NCBI GenBank assembly: GCA_021804525.1
Contig: JAJZHJ010000056.1
Location: 1-7,745, forward strand
Length of the DNA: 7,745 bases
Direction: 5' to 3'
Origin: Bacteroidota bacterium
GTDB lineage: Bacteria > Bacteroidota > Bacteroidia > Bacteroidales > Paludibacteraceae
The translations under genes and the position numbers were made by a program. Below the pieces are notes generated by a model. It ran no database searches. It was not told where the DNA came from and saw only the letters and a program-made list of their open reading frames with translations. Below, piece after piece: positions 1-5,826 of this stretch (position 1 is its first letter; every line of letters begins with the position of its first letter).

Positions 1-242
1 CTTCTACCGCTGCTGCTGCGGGCGAAACAGCAGGCGCTATCAAGTCTCCGCTTCCAGGTGTGATTCTCGACATTGCAGTGCAAGTGGGTGATGTTGTAAA
101 AGCGGGACAGAAAGTGTTATTGCTTGAAGCCATGAAAATGGAAAATGTTATCAATGCCGATCATGATGGAAAGGTACTTGAAATAAAAGTTGCCAAAGGT
201 GACTCTGTTCTTGAAGGTGTTGATTTATTGGTTATTGGATAG
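1..242 (+). CDS. Biotin/lipoyl-attachment domain protein, C-terminal part (biotin carboxyl carrier)
   Basis: The 5' end lies outside the window; the first complete codon is at position 3 and the stop is TAG at 240-242, leaving 79 residues. The visible part begins with an Ala-rich linker (STAAAAGETAGA), followed by a complete biotinyl domain with SPLPGVI and the hallmark EAMKM; the biotin-accepting lysine is codon 135-137. Such domains carry carboxyl groups between the catalytic subunits of biotin-dependent carboxylases or decarboxylases in the cytoplasm. The Ala-rich linker plus one biotinyl domain fits the small separate carrier subunit of methylmalonyl-CoA or oxaloacetate decarboxylase-type complexes common in Bacteroidales, but acetyl-CoA or pyruvate carboxylase carriers cannot be excluded without the upstream genes. 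A terminator follows 46 bases after the stop, so this is the last gene of its operon. Confidence 0.93.
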   Translation, partial: STAAAAGETAGAIKSPLPGVILDIAVQVGDVVKAGQKVLLLEAMKMENVINADHDGKVLEIKVAKGDSVLEGVDLLVIG

Positions 243-288
243 CAGTTGTGATACTTTAGCCTTTGAATTAGATATTTATATTCAGAAT

Positions 289-321
289 AAAAAAAGAGGA
301 ACTTTGCGTCCTCTTTTTTTT
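289..321 (+). terminator. Rho-independent terminator after the biotin carrier gene
   Basis: A 12-bp stem of AAAAAAAGAGGA (289-300) with TCCTCTTTTTTT (309-320) encloses the loop ACTTTGCG and ends in a run of eight T. The A-rich 5' side and T-rich 3' side mean it could work in both directions, but no - strand gene ends here. Confidence 0.85.
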
Positions 322-331
322 GTTACATTTG
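303..331 (+). promoter_or_regulatory. Bacteroidetes-type promoter for the PAP2 gene
   Basis: The -7 box TACATTTG (324-331) matches the Bacteroidetes consensus TAnnTTTG. A possible -33 box TTTG lies at 303-306 with a 17-base spacer, slightly shorter than the usual 19-21. The -33 box falls in the loop of the preceding terminator. Expected transcript start is near 335, giving a leader of about 95 bases. Confidence 0.55.
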
Positions 332-391
332 CAGCCATGTTTTGACACACAAATGGCTAAACGCGTTCGTGAGTGAAACGGGGTGAGAAAA

Positions 392-433
392 ATGGGAACT
401 CATTCATTTCAACAAATAAATCAATCGATATGA
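392..433 (+). other. Possible upstream mini-ORF overlapping the PAP2 start
   Basis: ATG at 392 opens a 13-codon frame (MGTHSFQQINQSI) whose TGA at 431-433 overlaps the PAP2 ATG at 430 as ATGA. An even shorter frame, MAKRVRE, lies at 353-376. Both sit in the predicted leader of the PAP2 transcript. Overlaps like this often couple translation, but so short a frame may be chance; no Shine-Dalgarno sequence supports it. Confidence 0.2.
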
Positions 434-1110
434 CCAAATCTTTTTTCAATGAGCTGATTGCGTGGGATAAGCATCTTTTATTAACCATTAATGGGTGGCA
501 TAGTTCATGGGCGGATTCATTATTCTGGCTTATGTCGAGTAAACTGTTTCCGGTAGTTTTATCCATTCTGTTACTCTTTTTTTTATGGAAGAATAATGGG
601 TTAAAAACCTTTGGGTATCTGCTGTTTTTGGCTTTAACCATTTTGATTGCCGATCAGATAGCATCAGGATTTGTCAAACCTTTGGTAGCGCGTTTGCGTC
701 CGACCCATGATCCATCGATTCAATCGATGGTTCGTTTAGTCCATAATTACGCCGGTGGTTTATATGGCTTTGTTTCTTCACATGCTGCAAATACGATAGG
801 TGCTGCTTTTTTTGTCACTCTGTTAATACGCAAGAAGTTGCTTTCGTGGCTTTTCTTCTCATGGTCATTGATTACTTGCTATTCGCGCATGTATCTTGGT
901 GTACATTTCCCGCTAGATATATTAGGTGGAGCGGTTATTGGTTTGGCTTCAGGAGGCTTCAGCTATTTTTTAATGACATCGATTGCACATCATTGGGATA
1001 AGGTTCGCTGGATGGCTTCGCCGGCTCGCATGTCGTCAAAAAATGTTCGTTATTTCTTTTGGATTGGCTTTGGGTTTTTCGTGGTAGTGGTTGTTGCCTG
1101 TATATTTTGA
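430..1110 (+). CDS. PAP2-family integral membrane phosphatase
   Basis: A 226-residue membrane protein of the type 2 phosphatidic acid phosphatase superfamily. All three signature blocks are present: K83-x6-R90-P91 (KPLVARLRP), the SSHA block with H118 as likely acid catalyst, and S152-R153-x5-H159-x3-D163 (SRMYLGVHFPLD), where H159 is the expected nucleophile. About six hydrophobic helices are visible (roughly 38-53, 60-80, 115-133, 137-151, 161-182, 208-225), so it sits in the inner membrane with its active site near one face. Family members remove phosphate from undecaprenyl diphosphate, lipid A or phosphatidylglycerophosphate; the substrate cannot be told from sequence. I start at ATG 430; an in-frame GTG at 373 would add 19 polar residues unlike the family's N-terminus. 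It is a single-gene unit ending at a terminator shared with tig. Confidence 0.92.
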   Translation: MTKSFFNELIAWDKHLLLTINGWHSSWADSLFWLMSSKLFPVVLSILLLFFLWKNNGLKTFGYLLFLALTILIADQIASGFVKPLVARLRPTHDPSIQSMVRLVHNYAGGLYGFVSSHAANTIGAAFFVTLLIRKKLLSWLFFSWSLITCYSRMYLGVHFPLDILGGAVIGLASGGFSYFLMTSIAHHWDKVRWMASPARMSSKNVRYFFWIGFGFFVVVVVACIF

Positions 1111-1123
1111 CACTAAGAAAAGA

Positions 1124-1160
1124 AAACCGGCAAAGCCACATTAAATGACTTTGCCGGTTT
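1124..1160. terminator. Bidirectional terminator between PAP2 and tig
   Basis: A perfect 12-bp stem, AAACCGGCAAAG (1124-1135) with CTTTGCCGGTTT (1149-1160), encloses a 13-base loop. It lies 13 bases past the PAP2 stop and 31 bases past the tig stop on the opposite strand. A- and T-rich flanks on both sides fit use by both convergent genes. Confidence 0.85.
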
Positions 1161-1191
1161 CCCTCTCTTTATTTCGTGTATTTCGCGATGT

Positions 1192-2532
1192 TTAATTGCG
1201 AGGCAATGCGTGAAAATCGGTTAGCTTTATAGGAATAATGTCCAGTTTGACTGCCTCTTTTACGGTAGCAAAAACCTTTTCGTCTAAGACTCGTTCAAAA
1301 TATTTTTCAGCTTGTCCTTCTTTCTTGAGTGTGTCTTTTGCATATTCCACCAAAAGATCTTCTGGGAAGTTAGTAATACCATATTGAGCGTATTGGGCTT
1401 TGATGGCTCGAATTGCATACGCTTCCAAGTCTTCTTGTCCAACTTTAACCTCGTTTTTCTCAGCAAGTTTATTCCGAATGAGTTGCCATTTGACTGTGTC
1501 GAGCATGGCGTCAAATTCTTTTTCGATAATCTCCTCAGTTACTTTTTCGTTGGTTGCCAACAGCCATCTTTTCAAAAAAGCTTCAGGAAAAGCAACATTA
1601 GCCAGTTTTTTCAACAAATAATTGTGTGCATCATCTGCAAAACGGTAGAAACTGTTTTCTTCCATGATGGAAATAATGGCTTCTTTTTCTTTTTCGCGAG
1701 CTTCTGTTTCACTCGTCACGGTCTCTTTTCCATAGATCAAATCAAACAGCTCCTGATCTAACGGATGAGGTTGAAAACGGTTGATGTTCTGTATTGTAAA
1801 CGTGAAGTCTGATTTGAAGTTTTGAACTTCTTCTTTCGTCACTTTGAGCAATGTGGCTATTTCTGTTTCATTAGTAAAAGCTACCGAAGGATTGAACGTA
1901 ACAGTATCGCCAACTTTCTTGCCGACAAACAATGTTTTTTGTTCCGGTGTCATCAGCGATGGGGTCAATACAGCGTCAGCAACTACATGTTTTGTTTCTG
2001 AATCGTTGATTTCTTCCAAAACGCCTTTTACTAAATCCTTTTCGTCAACCATTTCGGCATCGACATGGGTACCTAAGCGATCTTGAAGGCTTTTAACCTG
2101 GTCGTCAATCATTTGTTCTTCCACTTCGATGTTATAGTAAACAATTGAATCATCTTTGCCAAGTGATATTTCAAATTCAGGGGCAACTGCAAAATCAAAG
2201 AGGAGTTCAAATGTTTCGTCGGTATCGAAATTAATTGGCGCTTGTTCTGTTTCGTTTGGTAATATTTCACCCATTAGATTCAGATTATTGTCGCGTATAT
2301 ATCCATTAAGAGCATCGCTTACCACTTTGTTGATTTCATCAACAGTAATGGCTTTGCCATACATTTTTTTGAGTAACCCAATAGGAACCATGCCTGGACG
2401 AAACCCTGGAATGTTCGCTTTGCGCTTGTAATCTTTCAACGTTTTTTCCACTTTTTCGGAATAATCCGATGGGATAATTTGCACAAGGAGTTGTGCGTTT
2501 AATGCATCAATATCTTTTCTGACGATATTCAT
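1192..2532 (-). CDS. tig: Trigger factor, ribosome-associated chaperone
   Basis: A 446-residue protein, close to the roughly 430-450 usual for trigger factor. It binds near the ribosomal exit tunnel through L23 and shields emerging chains. The N-terminal ribosome-binding domain carries the signature loop GFRPGMVP at residues 43-50, the same positions as GFRxGKxP in E. coli, with Met replacing the signature Lys. The middle region (about 150-245) corresponds to the FKBP-like prolyl isomerase domain but looks diverged, as in other Bacteroidota, so isomerase activity is doubtful. The remainder is a long charged helical region forming the chaperone cavity. It starts at ATG 2530-2532; no Shine-Dalgarno sequence or canonical promoter is seen in the 179 bases before it. 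It may be read through from fabH. Its start codon lies inside the arm of a hairpin repeat. Confidence 0.95.
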   Translation of the reverse strand: MNIVRKDIDALNAQLLVQIIPSDYSEKVEKTLKDYKRKANIPGFRPGMVPIGLLKKMYGKAITVDEINKVVSDALNGYIRDNNLNLMGEILPNETEQAPINFDTDETFELLFDFAVAPEFEISLGKDDSIVYYNIEVEEQMIDDQVKSLQDRLGTHVDAEMVDEKDLVKGVLEEINDSETKHVVADAVLTPSLMTPEQKTLFVGKKVGDTVTFNPSVAFTNETEIATLLKVTKEEVQNFKSDFTFTIQNINRFQPHPLDQELFDLIYGKETVTSETEAREKEKEAIISIMEENSFYRFADDAHNYLLKKLANVAFPEAFLKRWLLATNEKVTEEIIEKEFDAMLDTVKWQLIRNKLAEKNEVKVGQEDLEAYAIRAIKAQYAQYGITNFPEDLLVEYAKDTLKKEGQAEKYFERVLDEKVFATVKEAVKLDIIPIKLTDFHALPRN

Positions 2533-2573
2533 CTGTTTGTATTTTATTTTTTACGTTAAGGTCAGATGGAACT
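2528..2573 (+). repeat. Hairpin repeat copy over the tig start codon
   Basis: Arms TTCATCTG (2528-2535) and CAGATGGA (2563-2570) pair over 8 bp with one T-G wobble, around a 27-base T-rich loop ending TTAAGGT. The same layout (TTCAT..., T-rich loop, AAGG, ATGGAAC) recurs at 3769-3813, 5310-5353 and 5399-5440. A degenerate right-hand end, GTTTCATTGCGTATGAAT, may lie at 2631-2648. The tig ATG (2530-2532, - strand) is in the left arm. Confidence 0.55.
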
Positions 2574-2711
2574 TTATGCCAACATAGCATCATTTCTTTG
2601 TTTGTCAAAATGAGAGAATGTTGTCATATTTGTTTCATTGCGTATGAATTGAATTTGTCGTATATAATCCTGATTCACAACGTTCCTGAAGGGTTGTTGT
2701 GGAGCATAAAT

Positions 2712-3734
2712 TTATTTCTTCTTTCTTGTTGCCATTTCTTCTCCGTCATAAGCCCAGATGACGTAAGCTGCACCCCATGTAAATCCACCGCCGAATGTGG
2801 TAAGAATGATTTTATCACCTTTTTTTAGTTTGGGTTCCCATTCATTGAGGCATATTGGCAAGGTAGCGGCAGTGGTATTGCCGAATTTCTCGATATTCAC
2901 CATAACTTTTTCTTTTGGCACGCCCATGCGGTTGGCTACAGCATCGATGATGCGCAAGTTAGCTTGATGGGGAACCACCCATGCAATATCATCGTGGGTT
3001 AAATTGTTGCGTTCCATGATTTCAGCTGACACATCGGCCATTTTTGTAACAGCGTATTTGAAAACCACTTGTCCTTCTTGATAAATGTAGTGTTGCTTAG
3101 CATCTACTGTTTCATGTGTGGCTGGGAATACCGATCCACCTGCTTTTAGGTGCAAATGAGGATAACCAACGCCATCGGTGTATAATTTTGCATCAATCAA
3201 TCCCACTTCTTCTTCGGAAGGTTCTAATAAAACGGCACCTGCTCCGTCTCCAAAAAGAGGACAAGTATTGCGATCAGTATAATCCACAAAGGCTGAGAGT
3301 TTGTCGGCACCAATCAAAATCACCTTTTTGTATTTACCTGATTCAATTAATGCCGCTGCACTTTCCAACCCAAATGTAAAGCCTGAGCATGCTGCTCCTA
3401 AATCGTATGCAAACGCATTTTTAATACCCACGCGTTCAGCCGCTAAAATAGCTGTTGAAGGGAAATTGTGGTCAGGGGTTACTGTTGCGCAAACGATGGC
3501 GTCTATTTCTTCCGGTTTAGTATTTGTTTTCTTGAGGAGTTGTTCAATGGCTTTGGCGGCCAGAAAAGAAGTGCCTAATCCTTTTTCTTTCAATATGTGG
3601 CGTTCTTTGATGCCAATACGTGTCATAATCCACTCATCAGTGGTATCTACCATACGAGAAAGCTCTTCGTTGGTTAGCACATAATCAGGAACATACATTC
3701 CTAATCCTGTGATTTTGGCAAAAATCTTATTCAT
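2712..3734 (-). CDS. fabH: 3-oxoacyl-ACP synthase III (beta-ketoacyl-ACP synthase III, KAS III)
   Basis: A 340-residue thiolase-fold enzyme that condenses acetyl-CoA (or a short branched acyl-CoA) with malonyl-ACP, starting fatty-acid synthesis in the cytoplasm. The catalytic triad is complete: Cys116 in GAACSGF, His256 in VVPHQAN and Asn286 in FGNTTAA; the 30-residue His-Asn spacing equals that in E. coli FabH. The N-terminal [15 protein letters not shown] block and the C-terminal [13 protein letters not shown] strand are typical. The last 13 residues ([13 protein letters not shown]) form a charged tail beyond the usual family end. Primer preference (acetyl or branched) cannot be read off directly. 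It is downstream of DUF177-rpmF, a common partnership with fatty-acid genes, but here a terminator and a repeat array separate it from rpmF, so it probably has its own promoter, which I could not identify. Confidence 0.96.
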   Translation of the reverse strand: MNKIFAKITGLGMYVPDYVLTNEELSRMVDTTDEWIMTRIGIKERHILKEKGLGTSFLAAKAIEQLLKKTNTKPEEIDAIVCATVTPDHNFPSTAILAAERVGIKNAFAYDLGAACSGFTFGLESAAALIESGKYKKVILIGADKLSAFVDYTDRNTCPLFGDGAGAVLLEPSEEEVGLIDAKLYTDGVGYPHLHLKAGGSVFPATHETVDAKQHYIYQEGQVVFKYAVTKMADVSAEIMERNNLTHDDIAWVVPHQANLRIIDAVANRMGVPKEKVMVNIEKFGNTTAATLPICLNEWEPKLKKGDKIILTTFGGGFTWGAAYVIWAYDGEEMATRKKK

Positions 3735-3768
3735 GCGGAATTTGGTTAGTTATTTATAATCAATATAA

Positions 3769-3930
3769 TTTCATACGTGAATTTTATTTTCTAACATCAA
3801 GGATGTATGGAACTCGCCAAAATATTAACTCGAAAGCGTTTATAATTTCAATGTCTCGTTGAACTCGTAAACTTGTTTCATTTCCTTGAGTATAAGTCAT
3901 TTTATGGCTCGTTTCATATAAAGTCCTGAA
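3769..3930 (+). repeat. Intergenic hairpin repeat array A
   Basis: It opens with TTTCATACGTGAAT (3769-3782), a T-rich loop, then AAGGATGTATGGAACTCGC ending at 3817; arms TTTCATAC and GTATGGAA pair over 8 bp with one wobble. After a spacer containing CGTTTATA comes a junction CTCGTTGAACTCG (3856-3867), where array B has a whole hairpin unit between CTCGTT and GAACTC. It ends with CTTGAGTATAAGTC and GCTCGTTTCATA (3907-3918), matching the end of array B. The array lies in the upstream region of fabH, 35 bases from its start. Confidence 0.65.
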
Positions 3931-3990
3931 GGATCTTTATCTTTTTGTAAGGGTAGGGAAGGCGGGTTTTATGAGCAAAAACAACAAATG

Positions 3991-4026
3991 AAAAAAATGC
4001 CCTAAAAACAGTAGGGTTTTAGGGCA
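3991..4026 (-). terminator. Rho-independent terminator of the DUF177-rpmF operon
   Basis: Read on the - strand, TGCCCTAAAA (4026-4017) pairs with TTTTAGGGCA (4007-3998) around a 9-base loop, followed directly by seven T (3997-3991). It lies about 37 bases after the rpmF stop. Confidence 0.88.
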
Positions 4027-4063
4027 AATTCCTTATCTGTCAGCATAAAAAGCTAACTAAGCC

Positions 4064-4249
4064 TTAAGCACTTGCTAATTTCTCGATGGCCAATTTGCCA
4101 CGGTAGTAACCACATGAACCACAAACGGTATGATAAATGTGCATAGAACCACAGTTTGGACAAACAGTTAAAGTTGGTGCAATTGCTTTGTCGTGCGTTC
4201 TTCTTTTTGCTGTGCGTTGTTTCGAATGTTTTCTTTTTGGATGTGCCAT
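4064..4249 (-). CDS. rpmF: 50S ribosomal protein L32 (bL32)
   Basis: A 61-residue basic protein beginning MAHPKRKHSKQRTAKRR, the standard L32 N-terminus. Two CxxC pairs, C30/C33 (CPNC) and C43/C46 (CGSC), form the zinc-binding knuckle of the zinc-containing form of L32. It is a structural part of the large ribosomal subunit. It starts 13 bases after the stop of the DUF177 gene, which is its classic partner, so the two are almost certainly one transcript, ended by the hairpin at 3991-4026. Length and motifs are complete; no oddities. Confidence 0.97.
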   Translation of the reverse strand: MAHPKRKHSKQRTAKRRTHDKAIAPTLTVCPNCGSMHIYHTVCGSCGYYRGKLAIEKLASA

Positions 4250-4262
4250 TTTATATCAGTTT

Positions 4263-4835
4263 TTAGTCGTTATCGATTATATCTTTCAACTTATCCCAGC
4301 GTGCGTCATGTTCAGGTTCTTCAGATTCTGAAAATGAATTACTTTCTTCTGTTGGCAGATCATCATCGGATTCTTCTGTCGTTTTAGCTGTATGTTTGCG
4401 TAACTGTGATGTCATTGCTTTGTTGCATTTGCCGGGCAGATGTACATGCTTGATGGGAATTGACAATACGATGAATTCGTATAGAAACCAAGCTATATTA
4501 ATCTCACCTTCGTCTTCTGGAACAATTACAATATCAGTACCTTCTTCTGAAAAGGTTTTGCCTAATTTAACAAATAGTCTTTCTCGAATGGTGACTGATT
4601 GTTCCATGTCATCCAAGCAGCGATCGCATGAGATAATAATGTTACCGTTAATCTCAAAAATCAATTCGTATCCAGCGCTGTTTTTTTTGACTGAAATATG
4701 TGCATGGAGATCTCCTTTACGCACTTCAGGGCTGTCTATTTTTGTGAAGTAATCATTGTTTAGATGATATTCAAAAGTTTGACAGTCTGTAGTTAACGCC
4801 TTTAATGGAATCGAATATGCATCAAATTTTCCCAC
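4263..4835 (-). CDS. DUF177 / YceD-family protein (23S rRNA accumulation protein homologue)
   Basis: A 190-residue protein of the DUF177 (YceD) family, whose gene sits beside rpmF in most bacteria and whose members have been linked to 23S rRNA accumulation. Visible family features are the CDRC motif at about residues 70-73 (ISCDRCLDDM), the acidic stretch before NIAWFLYEFIVLSIPIKHVH and the GKCNKAM segment, suggesting a possible Cys metal site. The C-terminal 45 residues are low-complexity and very acidic (EESDDDLPTEESNS...), often variable in this family. The start is a GTG at 4833-4835; the MGKFDAYSIPLK N-terminus fits Bacteroidetes relatives, no in-frame ATG lies upstream, and the promoter -7 box 25 bases away leaves little room for a longer start. 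It leads the operon with rpmF. Confidence 0.92.
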   Translation of the reverse strand: MGKFDAYSIPLKALTTDCQTFEYHLNNDYFTKIDSPEVRKGDLHAHISVKKNSAGYELIFEINGNIIISCDRCLDDMEQSVTIRERLFVKLGKTFSEEGTDIVIVPEDEGEINIAWFLYEFIVLSIPIKHVHLPGKCNKAMTSQLRKHTAKTTEESDDDLPTEESNSFSESEEPEHDARWDKLKDIIDND

Positions 4836-4860
4836 AGTAAATGCTACATTAAAAACCGTG

Positions 4861-4893
4861 CAAAGGTATATAAAATTATCTGCAAATCACAAT
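4861..4893 (-). promoter_or_regulatory. Promoter of the DUF177-rpmF operon
   Basis: On the - strand the -7 box TACCTTTG occupies 4868-4861, an exact match to TAnnTTTG. The best -33 candidate is ATTG at 4893-4890 with a 21-base spacer. Transcription should begin near 4857, about 20 bases before the GTG start. Confidence 0.65.
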
Positions 4894-5091
4894 ACACCTG
4901 CTCTTTTTTCATGATAGTGTGCCATTTTAACAGAATAAAGTAAGCTGTGGGTCTCTGTTTTTTAGTGAGTCATGTACTTTCCTAAATTTCGCAAGTGGAT
5001 AAGGAATTTTGAGTATTTATGTTTCCTGACACACAGTTTTCTTTTGTAACTTGTATGATATAATTAACTCAAATTTAGCAAGTTCAAAGTA

Positions 5092-5180
5092 AGGGGGCTT
5101 CCCCCCTAACCCTGATTTCCTTTTTTTCCCGCCACGTCGGGATGTTCCACTTGATAAAAAAAGGAAACAAAAAAATCAAG
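5092..5180. repeat. Compact block of nested inverted repeats
   Basis: AGGGGG (5092-5097) pairs with CCCCCT (5102-5107). Just after, TTTCCTTTTTTT (5116-5127) pairs perfectly over 12 bp with AAAAAAAGGAAA (5156-5167), and its loop contains a smaller hairpin CCCG (5128-5131) with CGGG (5138-5141). CTTGAT (5150-5155) can alternatively pair with ATCAAG (5175-5180). The block resembles a dispersed noncoding element or transposon remnant more than a gene; its origin is not determined. Confidence 0.5.
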
Positions 5181-5252
5181 ACTCCGCCCACCAATTTTTC
5201 AGCTCACCGGACGAGGTAAATCCTTTATCAAAGAGCATCTGAAATAAGACCG

Positions 5253-5279
5253 TTCATTTTCACTTCAAGTAAAAATGAA
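5253..5279. repeat. Near-perfect 27-base palindrome
   Basis: TTCATTTT-C-ACTT at 5253-5265 mirrors AAGT-A-AAAATGAA at 5267-5279 around a central C, with a single C/A mismatch. It could be a protein-binding site, an RNA hairpin or an element end. No T-run follows, so it is not a typical terminator. Confidence 0.5.
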
Positions 5280-5308
5280 GAAACATATTGTGTCAACAAA
5301 TTATTTTC

Positions 5309-5515
5309 ATTCATATGAATTTGTTTATTTTTTTCATTAAGGTCATATGGAACTCGCTTACACATTCATCGTCATTGGCGAATCGTTTATACATGCTCGT
5401 TTCATACGTGAATAATTTGTTTTTAAAGGTTGTATGGAACTCACATGTCAACAATTCTCATACTCTTGGGTGTAAGTAATTTACATGCTCGTTTCATATT
5501 ATAGCTTTAAGAGGT
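5309..5515 (+). repeat. Intergenic hairpin repeat array B (about 90-base tandem units)
   Basis: Two full units, with a degenerate third start, lie in tandem. Hairpin 1 has arms TTCATATG (5310-5317) and CATATGGA (5344-5351). Hairpin 2 has arms GTTTCATAC (5399-5407) and GTATGGAAC (5432-5440). Each right arm is preceded by AAGG and followed by ACTCrC, and each unit ends in ACATGCTCGTTTCATA (5391-5406 and 5483-5498). Right arms recur after 88 bases and unit ends after 92. The third start (AAGAGGTTTGTATACAA near 5510-5526) is decayed. The orientation matches array A and the tig copy. Confidence 0.65.
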
Positions 5516-5750
5516 TTGTATACAATTGTTTAATGCTTAAATATATTAGAGAATCAGACGGTTAGCAACTTGCGAAAATTGAACAATTAAGATGATGCAG
5601 TTCCCGAAACTTCGTTGTTGATTCTTGACTCACCATGTTGATTTGATTTATGTATGAAGGCTAAACTGAATATGAAACTATGTGGATATAATATCGCTAA
5701 TAGAGGCTTTGATACAGAGCAACTCAAAGAAAAAATAATTTTTTGATGAT

Positions 5751-5782
5751 GTTGTGCATTTCAGATCCTTTCATTACCTTTG
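5751..5782 (+). promoter_or_regulatory. Promoter of the rpsU-xer-hpf operon
   Basis: The -7 box TACCTTTG (5775-5782) matches TAnnTTTG and continues as GCAGCC, the same context as the PAP2 promoter. A -33 candidate GTTG (5751-5754) has a 20-base spacer. Expected start is near 5786, giving a 5' leader of about 40 bases with no Shine-Dalgarno sequence. Confidence 0.7.
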
Positions 5783-5826
5783 CAGCCACAATTCATCAAA
5801 CATTTAACAAAACTTGATTTATTCAC

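Larger units (their letters stand above)
3735..4063. other. Gene-free interval between rpmF and fabH
   Basis: This 329-base gap holds repeat array A (3769-3930) and the rpmF terminator (3991-4026). The 60 bases between them and the AT-rich stretch just upstream of fabH show no TAnnTTTG box on the - strand. No coding frame with a recognisable product is seen. Confidence 0.7.
4836..5826. other. Gene-free stretch of about 990 bases between DUF177 and rpsU
   Basis: Both flanking genes read outward, so this is a divergent control region of unusual length. It holds the DUF177 promoter (4861-4893), a GC-rich plus A/T-rich inverted-repeat block (5092-5180), a short palindrome (5253-5279), repeat array B (5309-5515) and the rpsU promoter (5751-5782). 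The 13-mer AAATTTnGCAAGT occurs at 4984 and 5071, with a one-mismatch inverted copy at 5568-5580. In 5531-5750 I see nothing recognisable. No frame longer than 63 codons exists, and that one spans the repeat array. Confidence 0.7.

Noticed and set aside
373..429. Longer PAP2 start at GTG 373
   Set aside because: It adds 19 polar residues absent from the usual PAP2 N-terminus; ATG 430 gives the expected start just before the first amphipathic and membrane segments.
1312..1761. 149-codon open frame opposite tig
   Set aside because: It is antisense to a clear trigger factor gene, is rich in Phe/Ser/Cys as mirror frames are, and shows no domain.
2676..2701. CACAAC/GTTGTG stem as a fabH terminator
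   Set aside because: The stem is only 6 bp with an interrupted inner part, and no T-run follows on the - strand.
3301..3684. 127-codon open frame opposite fabH
   Set aside because: It mirrors the conserved FabH coding sequence and has no recognisable motif.
4396..4752. 118-codon open frame opposite the DUF177 gene
   Set aside because: It is a shadow of the DUF177 coding frame, without promoter or motif support.
5092..5280. Retron or structured effector RNA in the GC-rich block
   Set aside because: No reverse transcriptase or effector gene is nearby, and the stems do not match a known msr-msd layout that I can recognise.
5309..5515. Tandem repeats at about 90-base spacing resembling a small CRISPR array
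   Set aside because: Only two units, the repeats are imperfect and hairpin-based, the spacers are related to each other, and no cas genes are present.
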